A DNA stretch of 64,000 bases from contig CM055266.1 of assembly GCA_029237695.1 (NCBI GenBank), positions 5,776,064 through 5,840,063 on the forward strand. The letters run 5' to 3'. Both the position numbers and the translations under genes were made by a program. Positions 19,036-31,115 of the stretch are shown piece by piece (positions within the stretch are counted from its first letter, which is position 1; each line of letters starts with the position of its first letter). Origin of the DNA: Conchocele bisecta. Lineage: Eukaryota; Mollusca; Bivalvia; Lucinida; Thyasiridae. A model generated the notes under the pieces. That model searched no databases. It was given only the letters and a program-made list of their open reading frames with translations, and was not told the origin of the DNA.

Positions 19036-20080
19036 CATTACTATGTATTCCGTGTATTTACTTTTTGTGTGTCAATAATCATAGAGGGCGGGGTCGGGTC
19101 CTGGACCGGCCATCGGCATTAACCGGCCCCCATCAGTAAACACGTTTAAACCTAAGTTGATATATTATAATGCGCATATGCCGAAAGTTCATTTCCTCGT
19201 GAGTTTTAAATTTGCGACAAACATTGCAGAAAGTATTTCCAATCGTTTTCCATAGAACGACAACTGTAAAACATGACTTTCATAAATATGATACAATATG
19301 TACGTAGCACATTGTTGTATAATGTCACAGGTGTATGGATGGTAAATAAATAGTCCACACTGTGGGTTCAGTCCTGGTATGTGTATTTCGTATATATATA
19401 TTTGAATATATATTGACAGTTTATTATGGGTGACCTGAAAATATAAAAGACGGGTATAAGCAGGCGATACATTTAGGCGCACTGCGAATAGTCAGGTCAG
19501 GTTTTCTCGTGGACGGGGTAACATGAATACGAATATACAATACACAGACATTTACATTAGACGGGACGGAACGGGACAGATGTACATATACATGCCTGGT
19601 ATGCACGCGAAATAACAGTGAGACTCATAACAGATCGGCCACCCATCTTGGGCGAGTTGCAATAGCTGAACAGTAAGACATATGGCAATACAGTGAGACG
19701 AATAGGAGACCGGCCACCCATCTATGGGGATATGCAAATGCTAGACTGTGAGACCCGTGGCAGACCGGTAGTTTTCACAGGAATCGGTTGTAAAATGCTG
19801 GAACGCTCAAAAGGCTTGAAGCGATTCAAATATACCAGAGCTATATATACTGAGCAACAGTAGAAACGTCCCACCATATGCAGGGAAAGATTGCTTGAAA
19901 TCTAAAAGGATGGTGGTACTAAAACCTGTACAGAAAATGAAGCTTAATCACTTGTGAATCCATATCAGTTGACAAAATTTTGTTGCGATCAAAAGATTTC
20001 GAGTGACATCACGGCAAATTCGGGAGGGTCAAAATCAAAAATCTGATTTGTTTTCTAAATGTTTAGGGCTTGATGATTTC
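19036..20080. other. Host interval, no gene seen
   Basis: Only a short duplicated phrase is visible (ACCGGCCACCCATCT-like at 19635 and 19710, ~75 bp apart). No domain-bearing frame. Confidence 0.35.
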
Positions 20081-20114
20081 TCTCTAAAAAAAACTTCCAC
20101 TGTATTCCGTAGGA

Positions 20115-21116
20115 TTAATATCGTGTGTGGCCACCATTTGCATGAATACATGCCATAATTCTACGGCGCATGGACGTGACGTAAAGCAGAATTAGTGGGC
20201 TATGCAGATTCCTCCATTCTTGTTGTAAAGCCAGTGTCAGATCTCGAATGTTGTCAATTTGGTGGTTAGCCCTCGCCTTACGACCCACCTCATCCCAGAA
20301 AAACTCGATTGGATTGAGATCAGGGGACACCGCAGGCCATGGAAGGACGTCGACGTTGTTACGAGCCAGGTATTGAGTTGTGATTCTGGCTGTGTGCGGG
20401 CGGGCATTGTCTTGCTGCAATGTTATACCAGGGCCGTGGTGGCAAATGAAAGGCATTGCATGAGGAGTTAGCACCTCAGCAATGTAGCGGTGTGCATTGA
20501 CATTGACCTGTATGACCACGAGCTCAAGTCTTACGGTTCCCCATGATCCCACCCCACACCATTACACTCCCTCCCCCGAACCTGTCCCTTTCAACCACAC
20601 AGCAATCGGCGAATCTCTCGTTTTTGCGTCTGCATACGCGTAGCCTACCATCTGCATGGCTGAGTGTGAACCGAGATTCGTCAGTAAAGAGAAATCGGTT
20701 CCACTCAGCCCGCCGCCAATTCAAATGACGTCGCGACCATAATAACTTAGCACCACGGTGACGTCGCGTCATTGTTTGACCGATGGGCGTCGTGCTCTGA
20801 TTGGCAGCGCGTTGCATCGCAAGCGCCTACGGATGGTCTGCGCTGACACACCGTATCTCCTAGCCGTTACGGTTGCTGGCGAACGACGCTGACGTAAGTG
20901 GGTTAACGTGATGTAGCGGTCAATCCTGGCGGTGGTGGCACGGGGGTGACCGGGGCGGGGACGATCGGCAACAGTCCCAGTCTGTTGATACCGGGTCACA
21001 AGCCTCTGTATGGTCTTCCGACAGCAGCCTAACCTGCGGACCACGGCACTGGTCTTCATTCCCGCGTCCAGCATTCCAATTGCCTGAATTCTTTCAACTT
21101 TAGACAAGCGTGGCAT
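20115..21116 (-). pseudogene. Tc1-type (DD34E) transposase, broken by frameshifts
   Basis: Three overlapping minus-strand frames give one Tc1-like transposase. 21116-20769 is an N-terminal paired-type helix-turn-helix (MPRLSKVERIQAIGMLDAGM, RPRPGHPR linker). 20817-20524 carries the first catalytic Asp (FLFTDESRF) and the GGGSVMVWGGI block. 20552-20115 carries the second Asp (QQDNARPHTA) and the Glu (SPDLNPIEFFWDEV); 34 residues lie between these two, i.e. DD34E. Total length of about 340 residues is normal for the family. The frame changes near 20780-20815 and 20530-20550 disable it. I found no convincing terminal inverted repeats within 150 bases, so the copy is probably truncated as well. 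Confidence 0.9.
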
Positions 21117-21196
21117 GATGAAAACAATGAAAAAGTAAAACGTTTTTCAATTTTCAGATTAGCCTGTGTCGCAAGTATCGTATGACGTTGACTGAA

Positions 21197-21695
21197 TTAA
21201 TTTATCGAGTACAGGTATAGCGCGCACGTGCAATAAGTGGAAATAAACGTTCCGGTTGGTGACCGTTTTGAACCTCGTGTATTTGCTGGAAACTTAACAC
21301 GAGTGTATTCACAAAATGACCAGTGTTTCGCATGTACATTCACAGAATGTGTAACATTAACATATCTAGAGATATATCGGTTCAAAAAGGGGCACGTTTC
21401 TAGTGTTGCTGAGTATATAAGGCGCTCACTTATATAATAATAATTATTATTATCTGGTGCGTAGTCGTACTGCTGCCAGTCGCACCAGTGGGACATGCGA
21501 CGTGTTAACACATGGGGGTACGTGTACACCACGGGGAGCCGAGGTGTTCATACCCCTGCCACGTTAGGCCAGGATGTCCAGGCAACTCAGTTATCACACT
21601 TTCGTATGAAGGTAAACCAGATATAACAAGTTTAACCATATCAGCAAGTTAGCTCGAGCTCAGCCGAAGTTTCTGCCTGCCCTTGACCGCTTTTG
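21197..21695. other. Host interval, no gene recognised
   Basis: A palindromic taataataattattatta run (21436-21452). The minus-strand frame across it has no recognisable domain. Confidence 0.3.
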
Positions 21696-21704
21696 GCCCC
21701 GGCC

Positions 21705-21880
21705 TGCCTTGGAGCTGTCTAGATGTGGCAACTCTGTGGATGAAAATAGCACCTGTTTTTACCGACTATATGGCACCAACCTGTGTGTCGAGTGCCGCCA
21801 GGGGTGGATTGGTTCTACCTGGGACCCGTTTTGCTCTGCATTACTGGTGTATATGTCCGGGTATGGACCCTTAAATATAA
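21705..21880 (+). other. Possible cysteine-rich exon fragment
   Basis: Plus-frame reading CGNSVDENSTCFYRLYGT followed by C-x2-C-x-x-GWIGS-x-x-x-x-FC has the spacing of an EGF/scavenger-receptor-like half domain. There is no clear acceptor or donor site, and the frame ends in repeats at 21895, so it may be an isolated exon, an exon relic or chance. Confidence 0.2.
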
Positions 21881-21893
21881 GCAGAAAGAAAGA

Positions 21894-22555
21894 AAGGCGC
21901 TCACTTACCGAAAGAATATAATATATGGTATGCTCACTTACCGAAAGAATATAATATATAGTATGTAAATAAGTATTATAATAATGCACTATGGCTATGA
22001 CTAGCTTGATTCCACGTCTCTGTGAAGAATGACCGGCTGAAGGCTAATTCGCGCGCCTGCGTGGATAATTATTGTTTACGCATGCATGGCTACATCCAGT
22101 CAACATACATACATACATACAGGCTATGACGTCACAGTACGGGAAACAGACATACAACGAGACGTATCACATGACATGTGTGGACAAATGAATTACAGAC
22201 ACGCATTACAATGGGCGACAAGAACAATACGTAGCGATTCACGTGACATAAACGTAAAGTGAAAGTTATATATTAATAGGGCGCATGCTGAATTAATTAC
22301 CACATAGCCACAGGTAAACATATCTGACCCTGTGACATTCTTCTCCTCCAGGAAAGAATTTCTCCTGCATTCGTCTGTTATATGTAAACTTTATTATAAA
22401 ACAAAATTAATTGGCTCCATTACAAAAGAGGAAAGTCCACTAACATTCCTCTTTTTCGGAGGCTGATTTGCATTTTTTAATGCTCTTTTTGATCCATTTC
22501 TGGACCCCCAGGGTGGAGATTTTCACCCATATGGAGTGATTTTATCAACACAAAA
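21894..22555. repeat. Short tandem duplicates and catacata run
   Basis: CGCTCACTTAC(C)...AATATAATATAT(A/G)GTATG occurs twice in succession (21897-21965). CATACATACATACATACA lies at 22104. Otherwise unassigned host DNA. Confidence 0.6.
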
Positions 22556-22559
22556 ATTA

Positions 22560-24060
22560 CACTTTTAGATATAAGGAGGGGGGGAAATTTCCCCCCCTCA
22601 ATCAATCCATCCGCATTCATTCGGGATAACGTACAGAATTTAAAGAAAAAAAAGTGATAATAAAAATCATTTAATTAAATAAATATATTAATATGGGTCT
22701 ATATATAATGTACAAACACGAAATATCAAATGTTCACATAATATACATGTACATACAAACAACGACAAAAAGTAGCAGACACCAACCAGAGGAGGCCCCC
22801 TGTGAGAAACGTATCACAAATTTGATGCAATTTAGATGCTTTTCACATAATATTCACATAACATACAATCAACGACAAAAATTAGCAGAAACAAACCAGT
22901 GGAGGGGGGGAAATTTCCCCCCCTTGAGAAACATATGTGAGAAACATATCACAATGTTTTGCTTTTCACATAATATTCACATAGTATACAAACAACGACA
23001 AAAAGTAGCAGAAACCAACCAGTGGAGGGGGGGAAATTCCCCCCCCCCCCCCTGTGAGAAACGTATCACAATTTTAATGCAATTTTGATGCTTTTCACAT
23101 AATATTCACATAACACACAATCAACAACAAAAAGTAGCAGAAACCAACCAGTGGAGGGGGGGAAATTTCCCCCCCTGCGAGAAACACATGTGAGAAACAT
23201 ATCACAATTTTATTTCTTTTCACATAATATTCACATTATTTCTTTTCACATAATATTCACATAGTATACAAACAACGACAAACGGTTGCAGAAACCAACC
23301 AGTGGAAACATATGTGAGAAACATATCACAATTTTGTTGCTTTTCAAATAATATTCACATAGTATACAAACAAGGACAAAAAGTAGCAGAAACCAACCAG
23401 TGGAGGGGGGGAAATTTCCCCCCCCTGTGAGAAACGTATCACAATTTTAATGCAATTTTGATGCTTTTCACATAATATCCACATAACACACAATCAACGA
23501 CAAAAAGTAGCAGAAACCAACCAGCAGAGGGGGGGGGGGGGGGGGGGGGGGGGGGGTGGAAATCCCCCCCCCCCCTCTGTGAGAAACATATGTGAGAAAC
23601 ATATCACAGTTTTGATGCTTTTCACATAATATTCACATAGTATACAAACAACGACAAAAAGTAGCAGAAACCAACCAGTGGAGGGGGGGAAATTTCCCCC
23701 CCTGTGAGATAACATATCACGAATTTTGCATTGCAATTTTGATGCTTTTCACATAAATATTCACATAACATACAATCAACTACAAAAAGTAGCAGAAACA
23801 AACCAGTGGAGGGGGGGAAATTTCCCCCCCCCCCCCCCCCCACCCCCCCCCCCCTGTGAGAAAAATATCAGAATTTTGATGCTTTTCACATAATATTCAC
23901 ATAACATACAATGAACGACAAAAAGTAGCAGAAACAAACCAGTGGAGGGGGGAAATTTCCCCCCCTGTGAGAAACATATCACAATTTTGATGCTTTTCAC
24001 ATAATATTCGCATAACATACAATCAACGACAAAAATTAGCAGAAACAAACCATCAGAGGG
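22560..24060. repeat. Tandem array with G7-AAATTT-C7 palindromes
   Basis: About ten units of 110-170 bp. Each has ACCAACCAGTGGA, then a G-run, AAATTT, a C-run, TGTGAGAAACATATCACAAT, CTTTTCACATAATATTCACA and ACAACGACAAAAAGTAGCAG. The G and C runs vary from 6 to about 30 bases (longest near 23530-23575 and 23825-23855). Confidence 0.9.
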
Positions 24061-24715
24061 TGCTGACAGTTAATGGTTGATGGTTGTTTTAATCCTGCAT
24101 TATTTCAATCACCAATACATTTTGGAGCATCAATATGCGAGATGTTTCTGACTTCCTTGCTGATTGCTCCAGAATGTATTGATGATTGAAATAATGCAAG
24201 ATTAACTGTCAGCACAAGCATGGAAATCTGTACAGATGAATAAATCTCTAATACATTGGCTCCAGAATGTATTGATGATTGAAATAATGCCGGATTAAAA
24301 CAACCATCAACCATTAACTGTCAGCACAAGTATGGAAATCTGTACAGATGAATAAATCTCCAATACATTGGCTCCAGAATGTATTGATGATTGAAATAAT
24401 GCAGGATTAAAACAACCATCAACCATTAACTGTCAGCACAAGCATGGAAATCTGTACAGATGAATAAATATCTAATACATTGGCTCCAGAATGTATTGAT
24501 GATTGAAATAATGCAGGATTAAAACAACCATCAACCATTAACTGTCAGCACAAGCATGGAAATCTGTACAGATGAATAAATAGCTAATACATTGGCTCCA
24601 GAATGTATTGATGATTGAAATAATGCAGAATTAAAACAACTATCAACCATTAACTGTCAGCACCATTAACTGTCAGCACAAGCATGGAAATATGTACAGA
24701 TGTTTAGCACTGTCA
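24061..24715. repeat. 112-bp tandem array with an inverted first copy
   Basis: GTCAGCACAAGCATGGAAAT...AAACAACCATCAACCATTAA repeats about every 112 bp (24318, 24430, 24543, with shorter copies at each end). 24062-24130 is the same sequence in the opposite orientation, so the array begins as a foldback. Low divergence suggests recent expansion. Confidence 0.85.
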
Positions 24716-25885
24716 GGCATCTTTGGTACACCATATCACCATATCAGGTGTGAATCCCCGTAAGAAAATGTGGCTACACTGCTGAACGGCTGGCATTCTC
24801 AAGGCCTCCAGAGGTGCGAGTGGCCAACCCTGAAAATAATTACAAATCACTTGAATTTTGAACAAGAACACTTAAAGCAAAAACAAGTGTGAAATAGCCA
24901 AGAGACGCATCTAAATGCTGCCTGGACTGGCTAAAATTACAAATTTGGCCCTTTAGGCATGGTGGGCTATAGAATGAAATGAGATGTGCTGAAAAAGCAC
25001 ATGTAGTTCCATGTCAATCAGACTTGTGGTTGCAATGACACCCGAAAAGGTAATAATGCATATTATCTAGGGCCTTGATAAGCAAATATAAAGATGGTAA
25101 AACTAACGAATGTTTACCACAGCATCACAAAATTCGATAAAATTGGATAATATGTGTTTTGTTAAAGGCCCTGTGTCTCAGCAGTGGATGAAATGTGACC
25201 AAAACAGTTGGTACATGTAACTAGAGCAAGTGAGCAGACAATCACAGATAACCCCGACCTCTGCCTGAACTGACAAAAAAAACGTATAACGCAAATCTTA
25301 CGGATGGACGAACAGACAAACGAAATGACGAAAAAAATATATACACCTTGACATACTTATGGTTTTCTGAATATATATGACCCTATGGGTCACATGACCA
25401 AAAGTGTTGAAGGTCACAATATATACACCCGTTGAGGCATAGCCAGTTAGCAACACATCGTCTCCGCATGGTAATCATGTATGGCAAATCATTTCATCGG
25501 TTTTGAAAGTGTATAGCAGAAACAGAAGCACATTCTTGACATTTGACCTCTAAGTGTTACCCTGAACTTGGACATAAAGATGTGGGTATTGAAATCGACA
25601 TCATCTCAAGGCAAAACATTTGAAAATCCATTCATCGGTTCAGATTTGTCTCCGAATTTAAAAATTGTGGTGCAAACATAGTTTATGAATCGCTACAGCT
25701 GACCAGATACTCACCCGGTTACAAGAAATTTCATTTTACAGCCGTTCTCGTTACACTGCATACATGTCCACGCTGACGCTTTAGATACTTCTCGCCAATT
25801 CTCCTCATACACCTAACACATCTGTAATGTCATTGTATAACATGGCAAATGATAAACTGTAGCCTGTGCCTTGCAGACTGAAACT
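24716..25885. other. Host interval, no gene recognised
   Basis: No recognisable coding sequence. It ends at a copy of the gaccagtgtag repeat family. Confidence 0.35.
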
Positions 25886-25889
25886 GGAG

Positions 25890-26060
25890 AAATTGGGATA
25901 AGTTATGGCCAGTGTAGCTCCTGCCTGTAGCTGGATAATGACCTACGATGCTTGTTAGATGCATGACAGCACAGGTGTATCATTGATGGCTGTGCGGATG
26001 CACAGGCTGATCTGGATCTACACTGGTTGCAAAACCCATGTACCCATTTCTCCACTCGCA
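25890..26060. repeat. Short palindrome-type element, ccagtgtag...ctacactgg family
   Basis: GGCCAGTGTAGCTC (25908) and its inverse around GATCTACACTGGTTGCAAAA (26015-26034). Related copies lie at 28030-28180 and 46640-46815. Confidence 0.6.
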
Positions 26061-26087
26061 GTCAGGTTGGCGCTAGTAGTAGTAGTA

Positions 26088-26523
26088 CAGGGTTCATACA
26101 GCCATGTCAAAATGAAATTCAAGGACTTCTCAAGGACTTTTCAAGGAGTATTTATTCATGTTCAAGGAGTGAAGTTATACCAAGTTACACTAAGTTTTGA
26201 CTCAACGGTGCGGTGTTATGGTAACCATATCCCCCTCTAATTGTATTCAGCATTGTGCAATAGCTTTGAAATGGTAAAAATGGATAAAAAATGGATAAAA
26301 AATGGTAAAAAACATGAAACAGCCAGCCAAACATAATATCATTTACAAAATATGCGCTTGCACTATCAATTTTGGACAATTCAAGCGCAGTCTTGGACAA
26401 ATCAAGGAGTTTTTCTCAAAATTTAAGGACTTTTTAAGGACAAAACCCACCAAAATCAAATTCAAAGAGTTTTCAAGGACTCGACCAAAATTCAAGGACT
26501 TTTCAAGGCTTGTGGGAACCCTG
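26088..26523. mobile_element. hAT-like non-autonomous element, 436 bp
   Basis: Ends CAGGGTTC and GAACCCTG, with subterminal TTCAAGGACTTTTCAAGG repeats in both halves. Both sides are followed by GTAGTAGTA (26079-26087 and 26524-26532), compatible with an 8-bp hAT duplication, although the flank is low-complexity and the exact limit is ambiguous. Confidence 0.65.
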
Positions 26524-26559
26524 GTAGTAGTAAGAAGAGCTGTACAATAGCTCGACTAC

Positions 26560-26925
26560 GAGGGTTGTCGATGTACATAGCTGCCCGCATAAAAACCTTA
26601 ACCAAGGTCGACTAAAAACCTTAACCAAGGGAAATTAACCAAGTAATTCAAGGTTAAATGTAGGTGAATGTCAGATATAGGTCAGGGGTTATTGCAGGCC
26701 TTTCCCCAGCCGGTTATAGCGCCGTGGGACCGCGGCGCTATAATTTCAGTTGTCAGTCTGCCGCGGCGCTATAAGTTCGACCGCGGCGCTTATGTTACGC
26801 ACGCGGTGCCTTGATTTGCTGGCCGAATAATGGTTATGGCCACTTTAAAACCCATTAAAGTCTCGTGTTTCGTTTCAATTTTATTATCCCAGCGCGTAGC
26901 GAAAAGGAGATATAGGGATACAACT
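26560..26925. other. Repeat-derived host DNA
   Basis: Contains AAAACCTTAACCAAGG...GTCAGGGGTTATTG, which is the unit of the array at 38700-39600, and a CGCGGCGCTATAA repeat at 26715-26795 (four copies). No gene. Confidence 0.5.
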
Positions 26926-27590
26926 TAACATTGGGGTTAATCTGCAATAACTTCTGTTTTATTTATTTCATAGAATGATTTAATATTTCATAGATGCATT
27001 TGGAATATCATCCCGCATCATTCTACGGAAAGCGTATGCCCGCTCACCCCAAGGTCAAGGTCACAGACTTAGAAAAACACTCTGTTTCGAAAACTTAACG
27101 CTGTGGTTAATTCATTATAACTTCTGTTTGCCTTGATGGAATGCTTTCATATTTCATAGATGCATTTGTAACAGCATCCCACATCATTCTATAGAATGCC
27201 CATGGTGCCCGCTAGCCACAAGGTAAAGGTCACAGACTTACGAAATGCTCCATTTCCAAAACTTAACTAACACTCGGGTTAATTCATTACTTCTGTTTCC
27301 CTTGAGGGAATGCTTTAATATTTTATAGATGCATTTGTAACAGCATCCCGCATAATTCTACAGGAAGCCTGTGGTGCCCACTAACCTCAAGGTCAATGTC
27401 ACATACTCAGAAAATGTTCAGTTTTGAAAACTTAACGCTTGGCTTAATTCATTGTAACTTCTGTTTCCCTTGATGGAATGCTTTAATATTTCATTGATGC
27501 ATTTGTAACCACAGCCAGCATCATTCTACAGAAACCCAATGGTGCCCGCTAACCCCAGGGTCAAGGTGACAGACTTAGAGAAAATATGTG
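26926..27590 (+). repeat. ~165-bp tandem array, four units
   Basis: Each unit has AAACTTAACGCT..GGTTAATTCATT, ACTTCTGTTT, TTCATAGATGCATTTG and CCCGCTAACC..AAGGTCA. This 'tatgccccc' type block recurs in the 51.9-53 kb region. Confidence 0.75.
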
Positions 27591-27885
27591 ACCGTTAAAT
27601 CTGGTTATGCCCCTTACATTTATAAGAGTAATATGATTATTCCTAATCATATTACTTTTAGGGGAAGAGGTTAAAGTGACTGGTGTGGTATGGACCTGGC
27701 ACCAGGTCAGATTTTTCTAATTTCAGGGCTGACTATATATTTTTCTCTGTAAATATTCAGTTCTGATTTTGGGATTTATCCCCTATCACAATCGGTATCA
27801 TATGGGATTTGACCCCGCTAACCCGGCCTAAAATGACCTTAGCTGTTGACAGGCCGTTAAACACCGTTAAATAAAATCTAATTTT
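27590..27885 (+). repeat. Retroposon-like interspersed repeat, copy a
   Basis: Shares GGGGAAG..GTTAAAGTGACTGGTGTGGTA, ACCTGGCACCAGGTCAG and GACAGGCCGTTAAACACC with copies at 28260-28690, 36600-37007 (best), 42541-42935 (minus) and 41205-41365 (minus, partial). Confidence 0.7.
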
Positions 27886-28029
27886 GATGCTGCTAACAAA
27901 AAGAGAAGATCCATATTAGACTACTTGAGTTTGTTACCTGATCTGGAGCTACACAGGTTAACAACTCGATAACAACATGTTGATTATGGTGAATCACATG
28001 TGACTGGAGAAATGAGATTTATGGGTTTG

Positions 28030-28185
28030 TGACCAGTGTAGCTCTTGATCAAATAACACACTCCTGTAGCATGATAATGATCTATAATGATGGAATGGCA
28101 AACAGTGCAGATCCTGATCAGAATGTGCATATGTACAGGCTGATCTGGATCTACACTGGTTGCAAAACACATAATACCCATTCTG
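28030..28185. repeat. ccagtgtag...ctacactgg element, copy 2
   Basis: GACCAGTGTAGCTCTTGATC at the left; AGTGCAGATCCTGATCAGAA and GATCTGGATCTACACTGGTT at the right form a cruciform-prone core shared with other families. Confidence 0.6.
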
Positions 28186-28259
28186 GAGTCGCAACAAATA
28201 CGTGTCTCAGTAATGTATTAGTGCAAGTTGTAGAGTGAGATTACATGTTGTTAGAGTGG

Positions 28260-28690
28260 ATGGTTGGTGGGGTGAACGTGACGGCGTAAATTAACGGTAG
28301 GGGTTCCTCCTTATAGGAATCACGATTTGCCTGGTTTAGCCCTCAGGTATGTTTTTATCTTGGGCTCTTTTCTTACCTGGGAGTTGAATTGGGTTATTTC
28401 CCATTGGAAAAGTAGCACGATTATTACTGATCCTACTGCTTTTGGGAGGGGGCCAAGTGATTCTGGTGTGGCGAGGACCTGGCATCCGATCAGGATTATT
28501 CTGATCTCAAGACTGAATTTATAGGTTTTTTTTACTGTAAATATTCAGTTCTGATCTTGGGATTTTCCCTCCATTTGTACATGTACTTGAACATGTACTT
28601 GTACAGGTAATATATGGTATTTAGTACTAACCCATTGACACAGAGTTAAATGACCTTAGCTGTTGATAGTCCGTTAAACCCCAACAAACA
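28260..28690 (+). repeat. Retroposon-like interspersed repeat, copy b
   Basis: Same family as 36600-37007. The 3' end is AGTCCGTTAAACCCCAACAAACAAAC.. (a CAAA-type tail). It also contains a duplicated ACATGTACTTGTACA block. Confidence 0.7.
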
Positions 28691-28699
28691 AACATATAT

Positions 28700-29525
28700 G
28701 TTGTTTGCAAATGTCCTACATAACATGTGTATTATCATTTATCACGTAACCAGCTTTGTATTGGCCGAATTCGTACTGACTGATAACATCATGTCGTATC
28801 GGGCATTCACCTGATAATACTATCTTGCAAACAACTAATTGAAAACTGATGTTTCATTGGACGAACAGCGTCACATGATTTTACCGATTGACGTCAGTGT
28901 AATGACACAATGTAAACAAGTCTGCGTTCCTTTCAATGAAATCCGCGCCATATTTCCATCATCTATAGCATAAAATGTTACCTGATGAATAGAATACAGA
29001 ATACCATGCTAGTGTGTATTGATACCATGGTTATCAGGTTCGTCTCGGAAACAGCGAGCCTCGGAATTCCTACATGGTTCCCTAGCCTCCTTACCTGATA
29101 AACTTGATATCAAAAGATACTCGCATCGTATTCTGTATGTCACAGATTTTTACTAGTTTGCGGTTTGATAGAGCTAGTTCAAGCGTGTGCACAACTTGGA
29201 TTATGTAAACTATTTTATTGCATAAAATAGGCTTACACAGTGTAATAACACAGTGTAATAAAAATTATAATACACTAGTGTAATAAATATACAAATGTGG
29301 CCCATACAGAAAACAAGCTAGGTGGTCATTTACAGCTTCGATGTATTGTGATGTGCATATGCAATAAATAGAATAAAACATTTGTGTATGATTTAATATG
29401 AGATTTATTAAACTTGTTGACTGATTTCATAAGAAACTTGGCATTTATGAAATCAGTAAACTTGTACAAAACATCAATTTGCATTCAATTTACAAGATGT
29501 CTTGCCATGAAATATTTTCCATTCT
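28700..29525. other. Host interval, nothing recognised
   Basis: AT-rich, with two short CAGTGTAATAA repeats (29238-29285). No gene evidence. Confidence 0.3.
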
Positions 29526-29529
29526 AAAC

Positions 29530-29785
29530 ACTGGCTGATCCACCCCTAAGCAACTGGAATGGATTTTGATATGTTAATTTTGCAGCCAATCCAATCCAAT
29601 CGTCACAAAATGATTTTCAGACTAGTCAATTTATGAAAAAGGGGTGTTTTTGTTCTCAAATACATGTATATGAAAATTTACTTGCAAAAAGTGCAGATCC
29701 TGACGAGACGGCTCGTCACGAGCCGGCTCATCTGGATCTACACTTTTTGCCAGTACCACTATACAGGCATGTAGTGTAGAAAGGA
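29530..29785. mobile_element. ~250-bp MITE with cruciform core (family 1)
   Basis: CCCCTAAGCAACTGGAATGG at the left; a near-perfect cruciform TGCAGATCCTGACGAGACGG / CTCATCTGGATCTACA (29693-29746) at the right. Further copies lie at 38010-38310, 57911-58155 and, partial and inverted, 57005-57075. Better copies end in TTAACCCTTTCA-like repeats. Confidence 0.65.
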
Positions 29786-29989
29786 ATATAAAAATTAGCT
29801 CAATTGCACAAAACTAGCACAGTTACTAGTTAACACAAACAGACATTTTATCAAAATCCATTTTTTTCAAGCAACACATGTTTCCTTTTGGGCTCAGAAT
29901 AAGATACAAATCTACAACTGAAGTATTTTTAACAGATCTGTTACATAACTTTCTGCACATATCTGACACCCAGTAACGTTAAATAGATT

Positions 29990-30610
29990 GTTTATGCCCC
30001 ACCAGCGCCACGATAGTGGAGGGGGCCTTTAATGTTACCCTTGTCCGTCCGCACCAATATATAGGGTATATGTGGCTAGCCCCCACAGGGATGGACTTAG
30101 TAAAGAATAGGGTTAGTTATATTAGCCACATAAAAAACCGATTTATGTGGCTAAAATCGGTTTATGTGGCTTATTCCGTAGTACTCAGAGGGGCCTTATG
30201 TGGCTCGTAGACACATAAACACAATTTTTAAGAACGTCCGTCCGACCGTCACCAACCTTGTAGGTTGTAAAACTTTTAAACCATACTAGCTACAGACCTG
30301 AAACTTGGTATGTATAGCTTCCTTAATATGATGAGTAGATGCACAACGTTTATTTTTGTTTTTTATTTGACCTCCGGGTCATGGATTATCTCTCCCTTTT
30401 CGACTTAGAATTTGGCAATTTTGTCTTGTAACTCGTAAAACTTTTAAACTGTAAGACTTGAAGCATGGTATCTATGATGAGTAGAGGCGCAAAGCTTATT
30501 TCGATTTTTGTTTCGACCCCCGGGTCATGGATTATCTCCCTTTTTGCACTTGGAATTTTGCCTTGTTTTATTATCAAAGCGTAGTATGTGGGGCATCCGT
30601 GTTCTTATGA
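29990..30610 (+). repeat. tatgccccacc-type interspersed block
   Basis: TATGCCCCACCAGCGCCACG (29993), cgtccgtccg runs, and repeated GTAAAACTTTTAAAC and GGGTCATGGATTATCTC phrases about 180 bp apart. 30070-30215 carries TATGTGGCT..AGCCACATA inverted repeats related to the element at 43784-43939. Confidence 0.55.
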
Positions 30611-30982
30611 AACACATTTTTCTAGTTTTCGACTATGATTTATTTTATTTAACATAGTACATATATTTAAAATAAAACTTAGAATTTACCGTGTGTGGTT
30701 TATATAAATCAGGAGTACAGTGTAGGTGAACATATGGTTAACATACATACCATGACCCAAGTCGATTACACCTATAATAGTGTATGTGAAATACACATGT
30801 ATATACATATATAAATAGACCCAAACATGTTAAAGTGCGGGTAACCCAACCCAGTTATGTGTATGTGGGTGAATTGTCGACCTCGATATTTTGTAGTTAC
30901 AGTGTTTGTTTGCGCATGCATAAATAGAAGGCCGTCAATCGATCGGCCAGTGGCCCATTGTGTTTCTTCACGGAGCTTTATA

Positions 30983-31115
30983 ATGGATTTGACAACTCAG
31001 CAAAATATGTCAAGTGTGTCGCTCTACGTCAAAGGGTTGGATAGGGACACGAGAGACAGACACTTATCAAAGCTTATGTCTGAAACAAACTCTAGATCGC
31101 TACCAGACCCGTTCC
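30983..31115 (+). other. Possible first coding exon (unassigned)
   Basis: From the ATG at 30983 the reading MDLTTQQNMSSVSLYVKGLD continues with a basic, soluble-protein composition to about 31110, where the common repeat GGGGCCGTTTCACTAAA begins. The upstream 150 bases are less AT-rich. No domain is recognised, and chance is possible. Confidence 0.2.

Noticed and set aside
22560..24715. CRISPR-like regular spacing
   Set aside because: Units are 110-170 bp with no unique spacers between constant short repeats; the setting is eukaryotic.
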